In this document: piece after piece, positions 31,129-40,635 of the stretch
Position numbering within the stretch: the stretch's first letter is position 1
Layout: the number at the start of each line of letters is the position of its first letter
DNA from: JBFHRE01 sp041746105
GTDB lineage: Bacteria; Actinomycetota; Acidimicrobiia; Spongiisociales; ZC4RG35
Length of the DNA: 64,000 nt
Assembly: GCA_041746105.1 (NCBI GenBank)
Contig: JBGTHP010000003.1
Coordinates: 62,001-126,000 of the forward strand
Direction of reading: 5' to 3'
Program-made: the position numbers and the translations under genes
The notes under the pieces: model-generated
What the model was told of the DNA's origin: nothing
Databases searched by the model: none
The model's input: only the letters and a program-made list of their open reading frames with translations

Positions 31129-31138
31129 CCGCCCTGTC

Positions 31139-34100
31139 TCAAAGCAGGGCTGCGGCCTCGACCCGGCAGACGCCAACCGGTCGCAATGCGGCCTCAGGGC
31201 CTTCATCGAACAAGATTGCCCAGTGCCTCGTTTCGTCGCTAACGACTTGTGCATGAAAGTTGCGGAACTCTATCGGGATTTCAGGCCGTGGTCCGCGAGG
31301 CTCCAGACGGCCGAAAGCCTCTATCAGTTCCATGCTCTCGCCCGAGCCTCGATCCATGATCTGGTTGATAACTGCGTCGATCTGGCCCTGAGGCACAACC
31401 TGCATTTCGTCACCGAGTACGAGATAAAAGCCTCGGTCCGATATGAGAGGAGCGATCGGCCGGTCCTGGGAGATGTCCTCGGCCACCGATTGGGCCATAA
31501 CCCTCATCTCATTGCGTCGGTCGTCGGTATTCGAGGCCGAAGTGAGATAACGAGCCTCAACCCACGCGTCTCCGTTCGGGGTGGCGATTTCAATCCATAA
31601 TGTCCCGTTCATCATTACCGAGTTTCCAGTGCCAGAGATACCGGTCGTGCCGGGCTCGAGGGTGTGGATCGCGCCATAGTGATGGTCCGGTCCGGACAAA
31701 GCGGGCAACCTGTCGTGGGGTCCGACCAAAACAACCGCCCAGGTCGTCTTCCGCTCGGAGGGCAGCGCTACTGGACGGATTGCCATCAGAAACGGACGTC
31801 TTAGCGTCAGCAACAACGTGACTAGAGAGACCAGGACGAACAGAATCAGCGGAGTCCTGACAGCCCATGTCGCGGCAAGAATCTCGGAGCCGATGAGGCC
31901 GAAGAATGAGATGCCGAAGAAGACCCGTTCCTCATCGCCGATCGATCCCGACCCGCCCGATCCGCCTTGGTCGACCGATGAACCAATGTCGAGGATTCTG
32001 ACCGATACCGTCTCGCCGTCGATGACGACCTCGATCACGATCAACCCCGCCCCGACTGCTCCGTGCTCGTCGGTGACGTATAGCCGGATCGTGTCTTTGC
32101 CTTGAAAGCCATCCTCAGGGACGTAGACGATCGAACCATCTTCGATGGTGGCGGTCCCGTGACCGGGTTGGGTTATCCGGATAGTGAAGCTGTCGCCCTC
32201 CATGTCGACGATCTCTGGAATCGGGATTTCGATCCAGTCGCCGGAGGACACGGTCGTGGAGTCGGATCCCGCCTCGATCCTCGGTGCATCATTCACCGGG
32301 GCGACGCTGAATGTCACTGTTGCGGTTGCGCTTCCACCGCGACCGTCGCTGATTCGGTAGGTGGCGCTGTCTGTGCCATTCCAGTCCGGGTCGGGTACGA
32401 ACCAGAGGCCACCGGCCGTGTCGATGGTCCCATTCGATGGCAGGGTCAGCCATATCAGTGTGAGTGGATCCCCGTCCAAGTCGAAGTCGTTGGCCAGAGG
32501 CGCAAAGGCAACTTTTTGGTCTTCCAACCCTGAAACCTGGTCGTCAATGGCGCGTGGTGGCCTGTTGATCGGTGGCACCGGTGCCACCTGGGGGCCCGCC
32601 AAGATGGTCACGTTGATCGATGCGGTCGATCGGAGACCTCCGCTGTCGGTGACGGTCACAGTGAATCCGATGGTCATACCCGCATGAGCGCCGAGGCCCG
32701 ACGCCACCGTCAGGCGACCGGTTGCGTCGATCTGGAACAGGCCCGTCCCGGAAAGCGAGAAGGTGATGGGGTTTTGGTCGGGGTCGCCGGCTGCGATCAC
32801 ACCCAGCAACTGTCCGATCTGGGCGGCGGAGGCGATGGTGAACGCCTGTCCGGTCACGACCGGCGGAGAGTTGACCGCGGAGATCGTGACGGTGACAGGG
32901 GCAGAAGCGCTGGAGCCTGACGAATCGGTGACTGTGGCCGTAGCTCGCAAGACCTCACCTCGGTTGACTTGTCCGACAAGGGTGACGGTGCCGGTTCCGG
33001 CGTTGATGGATAGGCGCGGGTCTCCGCTGAGGCCAAACGTCACCGGACCATCGGGATCTGATGCCGAAACAGTTCCCAGCACCGTCCCACTGGTTGTCGT
33101 TTCCGGGACCGTGACTGTGAATGGCTGAATCACCGGAGGGTTGTTGGTGGGAACGACAATGGCAGCGACCACGTTCATGGAAGCGGTGGCGGTGTCGCTG
33201 AGCGAACCGTCGGTGATGGTGTACGTGAAGGTGTCCGGCCCCGCGAATCCGGGATTGGGTGTATACGTGACCGTGGTGCCGTTGGTCGTCACACCGCCAT
33301 TGGCTCCCTGGGTCACCGACTGAATGGTCAGCGGGTCGCCGTTGGGGTCAGAGTCGTTGGATAAAACGGCAATCGTTCTGGCGAGGCCTTGACCCGTCGA
33401 TGCATTGTCGTCGACTGCAACGGGGGCAGAGTTGCCCGATGCCGCAACCACAGCCAGTGAAAACTCAGAAGTCGCCCCAAAGGTGCCCGCTCCCAGGTCC
33501 ATAGTGGCAGTTGCGGTGATGGTGTCGCCGGGGTTGCCTGACATGATCGCGACCAGCCCCGAGCCGGCGGTTGCCGTCACGCCAGACAGGAACGAACCGC
33601 CTTCTCCGTGTCCGCTCGGGTCTGCGGCGGCCGAAGAAAAGAACTCAACCCGGTAGTTTCCGGGCGGAACGTCGAGATCAAAGGTCGCCGTCATCGTCCC
33701 GCCCCAGGCAAATGCCGAGGTGATGGCAGGGAAGTTGAGCAGGTCATTGGCGCCGGAGTCGGCGTCACCGGGGTCATTGGTGTTGACTCCGTTGATGCCG
33801 AGGTCGATGCCAAGGCCTCCGTTCGAGTAGATCGAGTTACCGAGGATCGAGTTGCCCGATGCCGTCGTTGCTTCGAGATGGATACCGTCGCCGATATTGA
33901 AGGCGATCACGTTCCGATCGCTCGGTGACAGGCCGCCGATTCGAGTGCCAGACACCAGGTCGTGGATCCGGATTCCGGGTCCTCCGTTTGGCATTGCCGT
34001 GACCCCGTCGGGAGCGACACCGATCGAGTTGCCAACAACGACGGTGTTGTGGCTGGCCAGGCGGATGAGGAGGCCGGCGTTCCTGCTGCTGACGACCACG

Positions 34101-35236
34101 TTCGAGTCGACGACGTTGCCGGTTGAATCGCTCGTGATGAGGATGCCGACGTCATTGTTTCCGCGGGCCGTCCCGGCGGCATCGAGTCCGACCCAGTTCC
34201 CGACGAGCGTGTTGTTGTCGCCGTATCCGCTGACTCCTGCGATTTCGAGGCCGTCGTCGGGGAAACTGTGGACGATGAAGCCGGCGATCGTGCTGTTGCT
34301 CGTGTGCAAGAGGAGGCCTGCAGTTGAACCGATTGCGCCGATGCCGTCGAGTTGGATGACCGGGTTCCCGGAGTAGCCGGGTTGCGTGGTGGCGTCGACG
34401 TCTACCGGTTCCGTCATGGCGGCATACCCGGAAGCCGGAGTAAAGGTCCAGATTCCACCGACGTGGCCGGGGTCGCTCGTCGGAATGTCGAAGTGGATCG
34501 TGTCGGTGCCGGGCCAGGCGTTTGCCTCTTGGATCGCGGCGCGGAGGGTGCACTGTCCGGTGATCGCGGTTTCACACAGTCCGTCCCCGCGGTTGGCGTC
34601 TCCGCTGTCGGAGGTCGAGTTGACGATCAGCGCATCCTCGACCTCGATTCGAATGTCATCGAGTCTGAGGGCGCCTGCCCCAGAAGTTGTCGTCGCGAAT
34701 CGAATCTGGGTGGTAGCCGACCGAAAAGTCGAAATATCGATCGACTCGGTTCCATATACGTCGGCCGTCGAGTAGGTGCGCAAGGTCGTCCAACCAAGGC
34801 CACCGTTGTCGGAAAGCTGCAGTTCCACGACGCCTGCTGTGATCTCGTTGTGGAATTGGTACGAGAGGGTGGTGGCTCCGGCCGCCTGGAGGTCGGCCTG
34901 GCGAGCCACCGATTGCCCGGAGTTATCTGGAATCACCACAAGGGCAAAGGTGTTGGCGGTTGGGTTCATGGCGTGGGCTTCGACGACGATGCTGCCGGTG
35001 GATGGGCTTCCATCGTCCCCGGTTTCGGTCCATGGGTTGACGGTCCAGTCGACGGTCCCGTCGCTGCCGGTGTATGAACTCGATGAAAACACGTCGAGAT
35101 ATGGTGTGGTCGGGGCGGCCCATGCCCTTTGTTCGAAGCCGATGGGGGCGACACTGAGCGCGATCGTCATTGCGAGACCGAGGTAGAAGCAACGACTGGG
35201 GCGCCGCTGGATCGTGGGAACCAGCGCTCCGGTCAT
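31139..35236 (-). CDS. Large CSLREA/cadherin-like surface protein with cytoplasmic tail
   Basis: 1365 residues. A signal peptide ends near QRAWAAPTTP. A ~130-residue beta domain follows, then a CSLREA-like block (~200-245) with GDGLCETAITGQCTLRAAIQEAN. A right-handed beta-helix region (~280-500) has GNSIYSNGGLGIDLGINGV. From ~600, tandem cadherin-like or Ig-like repeats carry NSAPVAVDDNA, VLSNDSDPNGDPLTIQSV, and NRPPRAIDDQ with LANDFDLDGDPLTLIWL. A single membrane helix (~1120-1145, PLILFVLVSLVTLLLTLRRP) is followed by a ~220-residue tail predicted to be cytoplasmic. The start overlaps the histidine kinase stop (ATGA). It is likely an adhesin or sensor at the cell surface. Confidence 0.88.
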   Translation of the reverse strand: MTGALVPTIQRRPSRCFYLGLAMTIALSVAPIGFEQRAWAAPTTPYLDVFSSSSYTGSDGTVDWTVNPWTETGDDGSPSTGSIVVEAHAMNPTANTFALVVIPDNSGQSVARQADLQAAGATTLSYQFHNEITAGVVELQLSDNGGLGWTTLRTYSTADVYGTESIDISTFRSATTQIRFATTTSGAGALRLDDIRIEVEDALIVNSTSDSGDANRGDGLCETAITGQCTLRAAIQEANAWPGTDTIHFDIPTSDPGHVGGIWTFTPASGYAAMTEPVDVDATTQPGYSGNPVIQLDGIGAIGSTAGLLLHTSNSTIAGFIVHSFPDDGLEIAGVSGYGDNNTLVGNWVGLDAAGTARGNNDVGILITSDSTGNVVDSNVVVSSRNAGLLIRLASHNTVVVGNSIGVAPDGVTAMPNGGPGIRIHDLVSGTRIGGLSPSDRNVIAFNIGDGIHLEATTASGNSILGNSIYSNGGLGIDLGINGVNTNDPGDADSGANDLLNFPAITSAFAWGGTMTATFDLDVPPGNYRVEFFSSAAADPSGHGEGGSFLSGVTATAGSGLVAIMSGNPGDTITATATMDLGAGTFGATSEFSLAVVAASGNSAPVAVDDNASTGQGLARTIAVLSNDSDPNGDPLTIQSVTQGANGGVTTNGTTVTYTPNPGFAGPDTFTYTITDGSLSDTATASMNVVAAIVVPTNNPPVIQPFTVTVPETTTSGTVLGTVSASDPDGPVTFGLSGDPRLSINAGTGTVTLVGQVNRGEVLRATATVTDSSGSSASAPVTVTISAVNSPPVVTGQAFTIASAAQIGQLLGVIAAGDPDQNPITFSLSGTGLFQIDATGRLTVASGLGAHAGMTIGFTVTVTDSGGLRSTASINVTILAGPQVAPVPPINRPPRAIDDQVSGLEDQKVAFAPLANDFDLDGDPLTLIWLTLPSNGTIDTAGGLWFVPDPDWNGTDSATYRISDGRGGSATATVTFSVAPVNDAPRIEAGSDSTTVSSGDWIEIPIPEIVDMEGDSFTIRITQPGHGTATIEDGSIVYVPEDGFQGKDTIRLYVTDEHGAVGAGLIVIEVVIDGETVSVRILDIGSSVDQGGSGGSGSIGDEERVFFGISFFGLIGSEILAATWAVRTPLILFVLVSLVTLLLTLRRPFLMAIRPVALPSERKTTWAVVLVGPHDRLPALSGPDHHYGAIHTLEPGTTGISGTGNSVMMNGTLWIEIATPNGDAWVEARYLTSASNTDDRRNEMRVMAQSVAEDISQDRPIAPLISDRGFYLVLGDEMQVVPQGQIDAVINQIMDRGSGESMELIEAFGRLEPRGPRPEIPIEFRNFHAQVVSDETRHWAILFDEGPEAALRPVGVCRVEAAALL

Positions 35237-36654
35237 GTTGCGTTGCTGATGGCGAGCGGATGTTCGGCCGTGCCGCCTTGACGCGTCGGGGCAAGGGGAA
35301 TGTTGACTGCGAAGATCGTCTCTCCCAAGACTCGGCGGTATTCAACGCTGCCACCCATTCCCTCGATCAATGACTTCACGATCGAGAGGCCGAGACCCAC
35401 GCCGCCGACAACGGCCTGCTGGAACGTGAGTGAATGGATATAACGCTGGAAGATGCGATCCTCGAGGTCCTTGGGAATGCCTGGCCCGTTGTCAACCACC
35501 AGCCACTGATAGTTGTCGCCCACCACCCATCCTCGAAGCTCCAGACGACCGCCTCCATACTTGACTCCGTTCGAAAGGAGGTTGCGGAGGACCTGGCGGA
35601 GACGGAGACGGTCGACCCACAACTCGGCGTCCGCGACGTCGATCACGATTTCGTGGCCGTTCTGCACGAACGGAGTGGTTACGGCCTCCGCTTCTTCGAC
35701 TGCCGCAACGACCCTTGGCTCGAACCGGAGCTGGCCGGCCGCGAGGCGAGAAGTTGTGAGCAGGTCTTCGACCATTCTGGCGAGGTCGCTCGCCTCGCTA
35801 TTGATCAACCCCAGCATTTCGCGGCTGTCTTCTGACAGAGTCCCGTCTTCCTCCAACATCTGACCCAAACCGATGATCGCCGTGAGCGGGGTTCGGAGTT
35901 CGTGAGAGGTGTTGGCGACGAACTCATCACGCGCCTTGCCCAGTTCCTGTTCGGCCTGAAGTCTGAGCTCGAGTTCTCGCGAGCGCAACTGTCTTGCCAC
36001 GAGCTCTCGATATATCAAGACCAGGGCGAGCGGGACGACCAGGGCAACGGCGAATCTGGAAATGTCGCCGAGGCGGGCGCTGAGGGAGTCGGTGGCAAGA
36101 ATCCGATCGAGGACCACGGAGCGGCGTTCTTCGATCTCTTGGGCAGCCACGTTGAAAGCAGTCACCAACCCTTCCTCGGCAATGGTCTGGCCGGCGGGAT
36201 CATTGGCATTCACCAATCCCACGACCTTCTCTGCGAGGTCGATGAACTCGCGAGTTGCCCCAAGATCTTCCGAAGGAATGTCGGCGAGGTATCGCCTCAG
36301 CGACTGGATGACTTCCGTGGTCGACGCCGTCGCCTGGGCCGTGGAGTCTCCGATGTCCAAACCGAGGTTGCGTTCGAGCGAATCGAAATGAACCGCATTG
36401 GCGCTTCCCGACCTTACGACCGTGATGAGGCGGAGGGCTTCTCCGTATCCGTGGAGTTCCTTGCTGTCTCCCGAAATCCTGGCGGTGGCGGTGGTGATGG
36501 CAAAAACCGCGGCGGAGATCGCAAGAAGGGTCATGCCGACCAGGGTCGTGATGAGCCAGGCTCGTTGCTGTTTCGAATTACTCAACGTATCCGCCGTTTC
36601 ACTGTCGGCCGGCCTGCCCGCCGTTCTTATCGGCACCGAGGGGGCAAAGGTCAA
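35233..36654 (-). CDS. Membrane sensor histidine kinase
   Basis: 473 residues from a TTG. Two membrane helices (~33-56, ~200-216) bracket a helical extracytoplasmic domain. A HAMP-less linker leads to HisKA with SHELRTPLTAI (His251). HATPase follows with LRQVLRNLLSNGVKYG (N-box), VVDNGPGIPKDLEDRIFQ (G1) and GGVGLGLSIVKSLIEGMGG (G2). It is predicted to autophosphorylate on His251. No response regulator gene is adjacent. The gene overlaps the start of the surface protein by 4 bases (ATGA), so the two are probably made from one mRNA. Confidence 0.93.
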   Translation of the reverse strand: MTFAPSVPIRTAGRPADSETADTLSNSKQQRAWLITTLVGMTLLAISAAVFAITTATARISGDSKELHGYGEALRLITVVRSGSANAVHFDSLERNLGLDIGDSTAQATASTTEVIQSLRRYLADIPSEDLGATREFIDLAEKVVGLVNANDPAGQTIAEEGLVTAFNVAAQEIEERRSVVLDRILATDSLSARLGDISRFAVALVVPLALVLIYRELVARQLRSRELELRLQAEQELGKARDEFVANTSHELRTPLTAIIGLGQMLEEDGTLSEDSREMLGLINSEASDLARMVEDLLTTSRLAAGQLRFEPRVVAAVEEAEAVTTPFVQNGHEIVIDVADAELWVDRLRLRQVLRNLLSNGVKYGGGRLELRGWVVGDNYQWLVVDNGPGIPKDLEDRIFQRYIHSLTFQQAVVGGVGLGLSIVKSLIEGMGGSVEYRRVLGETIFAVNIPLAPTRQGGTAEHPLAISNAT

Positions 36655-37131
36655 GTGATGGTGGTGACTATTGGTGACGGTCTACGAAGTAGCTAGTCCG
36701 AAGACAGTGTAGTGACAGTGTATATACATAAATCAGGGTTCAGCAGTGCAAATAGGCTGGATTTCGGGCCCTCAACCGAGTTTGAACCAGAATTGCGTCA
36801 CCGTCGACATGAGCGCTTCGGCGTCATATCGAGATCATGACCACCAACAGCCATGCGCTGGCGTTTTCAATCATGCCAACTAGAGGGCCTGGGTCCGATC
36901 CGAATCCATGGTCTTCGAGGCCCCCTGTACGGGTGTGATGTCGTCGCAATCGTCGAGGTGTCAGTCACCAAACCCCTTGATCCAGTCCTGAGCGAGGGAC
37001 TCGCGCACCTTGGCACTACCGAATCCCGGCAACCAGAGCCATAGACAGAATCTCGGGAGGGGCGGAACCTTTCGACGTCGGTTCGCATCTCATCTGAAGA
37101 ACTACATTGTCGAACAGGATGAGGTTTGGTA
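36655..37131. other. Long intergenic region
   Basis: 477 bases between the kinase (minus) and a lipoprotein gene (plus). It contains AT-rich DNA near 36720-36735 and the GACAGTGTA direct repeats. A 63-codon open frame (36853-37044) was considered and not supported. No tRNA-like or terminator structure was seen. Confidence 0.55.
36703..36722. repeat. Direct repeats GACAGTGTA upstream of the kinase gene
   Basis: Two identical 9-base units start 11 bases apart (one helical turn), about 50-70 bases before the kinase start, next to an AT-rich stretch. Direct repeats at one-turn spacing are typical of response-regulator dimer sites. The assignment is inference. Confidence 0.6.
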
Positions 37132-37929
37132 ATGACTAGGCGGCTTGCTCTGCTCGCTTTGGCACTGATGGTTGCCGCGTGTGGACCCGGATCGATTGCG
37201 ACAACCCAGCCCCAGCCTCCCTCCTCCTCGGTTCCGGCTCCGGGATCGACCACAACTGTCGACCCCCCCGGCGTCGGCGTCCCCACTCTGACGGTTTGGG
37301 GTAGCTCGCAGCGGCTCACTCGCACCGGGGCCGTTCGTATTTCTGGCACAGTGAGCGAGCCGGCGGTGATATCGATATCCGACGGCGCCGTGCTCACGGA
37401 CTCCGACCAGTGGTGGGCCGATCTCGAGCTCGAACCAGGTGCACACGAGGTCGTGATCGCTGCCGAAGATGTCGACGGAAATCAAGTCGAGGCCACAGTC
37501 GATGTTGTCGTCGACCCGAGCCTGGAAGAAGTTCTCGCCTATATCGGTGACTTTGACGGTGAAAAGCTGATGGCGGACGTCGTCGAGTGGTTCACCGGCG
37601 ACGAGGCAACGGCCGCGGCACGAGAAGATGGTGTCATCGGAGAGGGAGAGACCGTCCCCAACGACTTCTACATCCGCAATTCGGATCCATCCCTCGTATC
37701 GATCGAAGTGGCGCCGACTGCTCCCGTCGTCCTCCAAACCTGTTTCATCGACGGACCTTGCGTTGTCGAGACACCGGTTGACCTCGACCAATGGGCGCGC
37801 CTCCTGGCGGAGGACGCACCCGGAGGTCTTGCGGAAAACTGGCAGTGGTATGGCGGCGGAGCCCTGCCCTACTGGCTCGTCTTGAGTGATGGAGTTGTAG
37901 TCCAGGTGACGGAGCAATACCTGCCCTGA
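37132..37929 (+). CDS. Lipoprotein with Ig-like domain
   Basis: 265 residues from the ATG 7 bases after GAGG. A signal peptide with lipobox AAC (LALLALALMVAAC) is followed by a Pro/Ser/Thr-rich linker (~20-50) and a beta-sandwich unit (LTVWGSSQRLTRTGAVRISGTVSEPAV to EATVDVVVDPSL) similar to Big/Ig-like repeats. A C-terminal ~130-residue domain (FYIRNSDPSLVSIEV, CFIDGPCVVET) with a probable disulfide completes it. Function unknown. Confidence 0.83.
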   Translation: MTRRLALLALALMVAACGPGSIATTQPQPPSSSVPAPGSTTTVDPPGVGVPTLTVWGSSQRLTRTGAVRISGTVSEPAVISISDGAVLTDSDQWWADLELEPGAHEVVIAAEDVDGNQVEATVDVVVDPSLEEVLAYIGDFDGEKLMADVVEWFTGDEATAAAREDGVIGEGETVPNDFYIRNSDPSLVSIEVAPTAPVVLQTCFIDGPCVVETPVDLDQWARLLAEDAPGGLAENWQWYGGGALPYWLVLSDGVVVQVTEQYLP

Positions 37930-37939
37930 TCGGTTTTTG

Positions 37940-38152
37940 TCACTCGCCGATGAGGCGCAGCGTCTCGATGGCCGCGTCGCGAGTCACTCGCGAGATGGCG
38001 TATCCCGAGTGGACAACGACGTAATCGCCGACCTCGACTTCCGGCAACATCACCAAACTCACCAACACGGTTCGATCAGGCGAAAATCTGACCGTGGCCA
38101 ACGCGTTCTCTGGATCGGCATCGAGCACTTCGCCGGGGATGGCAACACACAT
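37940..38152 (-). CDS. hypC: HypC-family hydrogenase maturation chaperone
   Basis: 70 residues. The start chosen is the second of two consecutive ATGs, giving MCVAIPGEVLDAD. Cys2, exposed after Met removal, is the conserved residue of HypC that binds the hydrogenase large-subunit precursor and HypD in delivery of the Fe(CN)2CO unit. The TGATG overlap with the protease gene couples translation. It is the last gene of the hydrogenase operon. No hypA, B, D, E or F lies in the window. Confidence 0.9.
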   Translation of the reverse strand: MCVAIPGEVLDADPENALATVRFSPDRTVLVSLVMLPEVEVGDYVVVHSGYAISRVTRDAAIETLRLIGE

Positions 38153-38583
38153 CATCGGGTCCCTGATTCGAGATCCGATATCACCGACTCAACCGCCCGC
38201 TTGACCGGATTCGTAATTGCGACGCCCCACTCGAAGGTGCCGGCTTCGATGGCGATGATCGTCAGTTTGCCGGGCAGTCTGCCGAGCCGGCGTGCGATTT
38301 CTACGGTTTCTGACACGCCGAACCCGTGTGTCGATGAGGGTGTGTTGGCTGGGAGCGGATCGACCAGCGCATTCAACCGGACAACTGTTCCCGGCGGTCG
38401 CCCCGATTTCATGGCGTCAACCACCACAACGTCGTCACTGAGTTCGAACAACTCGAGGAGGTCAGAACAGTCTCGCCTGTCGAGCGCACCCTGGGAGTCG
38501 AGTCCTCGTGCCACCATGACCCCGGCTCCGTCGTCACCCCGGTCCACGTTGCCAATCCCGACCACCAGGCGCGACGCTTTCAC
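38152..38583 (-). CDS. [NiFe] hydrogenase maturation protease (HyaD/HybD/HycI type)
   Basis: 143 residues from a GTG overlapping the large-subunit stop (GTGA). M52 endopeptidase features: LVVGIGNVDRGDDGAGVMVAR, VVVVDAMKSG with the conserved Asp, and SSTHGFGVSE with the conserved His. The family's first acidic nickel-sensing residue is here Asp in the GNVDRGDDG loop. It would remove the C-terminal tail of the large subunit after nickel insertion. Confidence 0.9.
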   Translation of the reverse strand: MKASRLVVGIGNVDRGDDGAGVMVARGLDSQGALDRRDCSDLLELFELSDDVVVVDAMKSGRPPGTVVRLNALVDPLPANTPSSTHGFGVSETVEIARRLGRLPGKLTIIAIEAGTFEWGVAITNPVKRAVESVISDLESGTR

Positions 38584-39872
38584 AACCTCTCCACGGACAG
38601 GTCTAGGAAGTGGGTGGCACATGAGATGCAGGGGTCGTAGTTGCGGATTGCCTGCTCCAACTGCCATTTCAAATCGGCGTCGCTCAGTTGGGTCCTTCCG
38701 GGGACGTACGCCCTCAGGTCCTCTTCGATGCTGAGTTGATTCTGGGAGGTGGGTGGAACTATTTGGGCTTTTCTGATCAGGCCTGCGTCGTCGATTTCGT
38801 AGCGGTGGTACAAGAGTCCGCGAGGCGCCTCGGATACTCCGTGACCGACGCTCGCCCGTGGGCGTACCTCAACGGATGGTTGGTCAGGCCGGCTGTAGCT
38901 CTCGATGATGGCCACGGCCTCTTCGAAGGCAAAGACCAGCTCAACCGCCCTCACCACAATGCTCTTGTAGGGATTGGTGCAGGTAGCGCCGAGTCCTGCT
39001 TGTTCCGCTGCCTCTTTGGCTCTTGGGGTCAGCTGTGAGGAGTTGAGGCTGTAGCGCGCCATCGGCCCGACGTGATAAGAACCGCGTTGCTTGATTCGGG
39101 CATGGAGCGCATTCGACCATTCAACGTGCTCCTCCTCGAACGTCTCTGGCCATTCCTCGGCGGAGATGTCCATGCCGAAATTCGAGATGATTCGGCCCTG
39201 GTGGATCGCGTACTCGTCGCGATGGTGCAGGGCCACGTACTCGTATTGGCGCTCGAATTTGGGAAATGGGAAGCCTGCGACCCAGTTGACCGTCTGAACC
39301 GCGGCCTCGAGACCCCAGCGCAGGTCGTCGAGAAGAGCCCCGAGTTCTGTCCTGGTGGGGACTCTAAAGAAGCCGCCCACTTTGACGTTGACTGGGTGGA
39401 TCTCCCTGCCCCCCAGGACCGTCATGAGGTGGTTGCCGATCTTCTTCAGGCGTAGACCGTCGGCGATCTGTTGGGGAAAATCCTCGGCCATGGCGATGCC
39501 GCTCTCGTAGCCAAGGAAGTCAGGGGCGTGGAGAAAGTAGATGTGGAGTCCATGACTCTCGATCCACTCGCCGCAGTACAGAAGCCGACGCAGGCGTTGC
39601 AGGGCAGGCGGTATCTCGACACCGGCGGCGGCCTCCATCGCGTTGCACGAACTCGTCTGATAGGCGACGGGGCAGATTCCACAAATACGAGCGGTGATGT
39701 CTGGCGCTTCGGTTGAATGGCGGCCTTCTAGCAGAGCTTCGAAGAATCTAGGGGGCTCGAAGATCTTGAATCGGAGGTCAACCACCTCGTCGTCCTTGAG
39801 TTTGAGATACATCGCTCCTTCGCCTTCGACGCGGGCGAGATAGTCGACAGCCAGCTCTCTTTCATTGTGCAT
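38580..39872 (-). CDS. hydA: Group 3b [NiFe] hydrogenase large (alpha) subunit
   Basis: 430 residues. The two Cys pairs that bind Ni-Fe are visible: L1, ITARICGICPVAYQ, and L2, DPCISCATHFLDLSVERL near the C-terminus. The segment after CATH is the short tail removed by the maturation protease. With hydB, hydG and hydD subunits it forms the soluble bidirectional NAD(P)H-dependent hydrogenase (sulfhydrogenase type, group 3b). It overlaps the small subunit gene by 11 bases. Confidence 0.95.
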   Translation of the reverse strand: MHNERELAVDYLARVEGEGAMYLKLKDDEVVDLRFKIFEPPRFFEALLEGRHSTEAPDITARICGICPVAYQTSSCNAMEAAAGVEIPPALQRLRRLLYCGEWIESHGLHIYFLHAPDFLGYESGIAMAEDFPQQIADGLRLKKIGNHLMTVLGGREIHPVNVKVGGFFRVPTRTELGALLDDLRWGLEAAVQTVNWVAGFPFPKFERQYEYVALHHRDEYAIHQGRIISNFGMDISAEEWPETFEEEHVEWSNALHARIKQRGSYHVGPMARYSLNSSQLTPRAKEAAEQAGLGATCTNPYKSIVVRAVELVFAFEEAVAIIESYSRPDQPSVEVRPRASVGHGVSEAPRGLLYHRYEIDDAGLIRKAQIVPPTSQNQLSIEEDLRAYVPGRTQLSDADLKWQLEQAIRNYDPCISCATHFLDLSVERL

Positions 39873-40635
39873 AACGTTCGCTGGCCTCTCTGAACTCGGG
39901 GGCGTAGGCGTTGAATGTGCGCAAACTCCTCACCAGGTCGGGGACCGGAACTCCGAGATCGCCCCACCAGTCGGCGAGGGCGGTCACGTTGGGGGACTCG
40001 GCCGGTCCAAAACATCCGTAACAACCGCGGTCGTACGCCGGGCAGATTGCTCCACACCCGGCCTGGGTGACAGGGCCGAGACATGGGATCCCTTCCCTCA
40101 CCATCACGCACGGGGTACCTCGCGCCTTGCATTCCATGCAAACGCTGTCGGTAGCGATCGCCGGTCGACGTTCTTGGAGAAAAGCGAGCAGGACTTCTAT
40201 CAGCTGAGCCTTGGAAATCGGGCAGCCCCTCAGTTCGAAGTCCACTACGACGTGATCCGAGATCGGGGTCGAAGTATCGAGGGTGCTGATGTATGCCGGC
40301 TCCGCATAAACGATGGAGGTGAACTCGCTCACATCTGCCCAGTTGCGGAGAGCCTGGATGCCCCCTGCCGTTGCGCAGGCGCCGATGGTGACAAGGTGTT
40401 TGGACTGGACTCGGATGTCCTGGATCCTTTCCGCGTCGTGAGGGGTTGTGATCGAGCCTTCGACTAGAGAAAGGTCATACGGACCAGCAAGCTCTGCTCT
40501 GGTGGCTTCGGGGAAATAGGCGATTTCGACCGCTCCGGCAATGGCCAGGAGTTCGTCTTCGCAGTCGAGCAGGCTGAGCTGGCAGCCGTCACACGATGCA
40601 AACTTCCAAACGGCGAGCTTTGGTTTGTTCGTCAT
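39862..40635 (-). CDS. hydD: Group 3b [NiFe] hydrogenase small (delta) subunit
   Basis: 257 residues from the ATG overlapping the hydG stop (ATGA). KFASCDGCQLSLLD is the proximal cluster motif. ELRGCPISKAQLIEVLLAF is the second conserved segment. The C-terminal clusters use VCMECKARGTPC, GIPCLGPVTQAGCGAICPAYDRGC and YGCFGP. No Tat signal peptide is present, so the enzyme is cytosolic. It transfers electrons from the Ni-Fe site to hydB/hydG. Confidence 0.94.
   Translation of the reverse strand: MTNKPKLAVWKFASCDGCQLSLLDCEDELLAIAGAVEIAYFPEATRAELAGPYDLSLVEGSITTPHDAERIQDIRVQSKHLVTIGACATAGGIQALRNWADVSEFTSIVYAEPAYISTLDTSTPISDHVVVDFELRGCPISKAQLIEVLLAFLQERRPAIATDSVCMECKARGTPCVMVREGIPCLGPVTQAGCGAICPAYDRGCYGCFGPAESPNVTALADWWGDLGVPVPDLVRSLRTFNAYAPEFREASERYAQ

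Noticed and set aside
31131..31150. GCCCTG/CAGGGC hairpin between the ferredoxin and surface-protein genes
   Set aside because: It overlaps the end of the coding sequence on the minus strand and has a 6-base stem only. Termination is possible but not supported.
36853..37044. 63-codon open frame in the long intergenic region
   Set aside because: No ribosome site, no recognisable domain and mixed codon use, so no support for coding.
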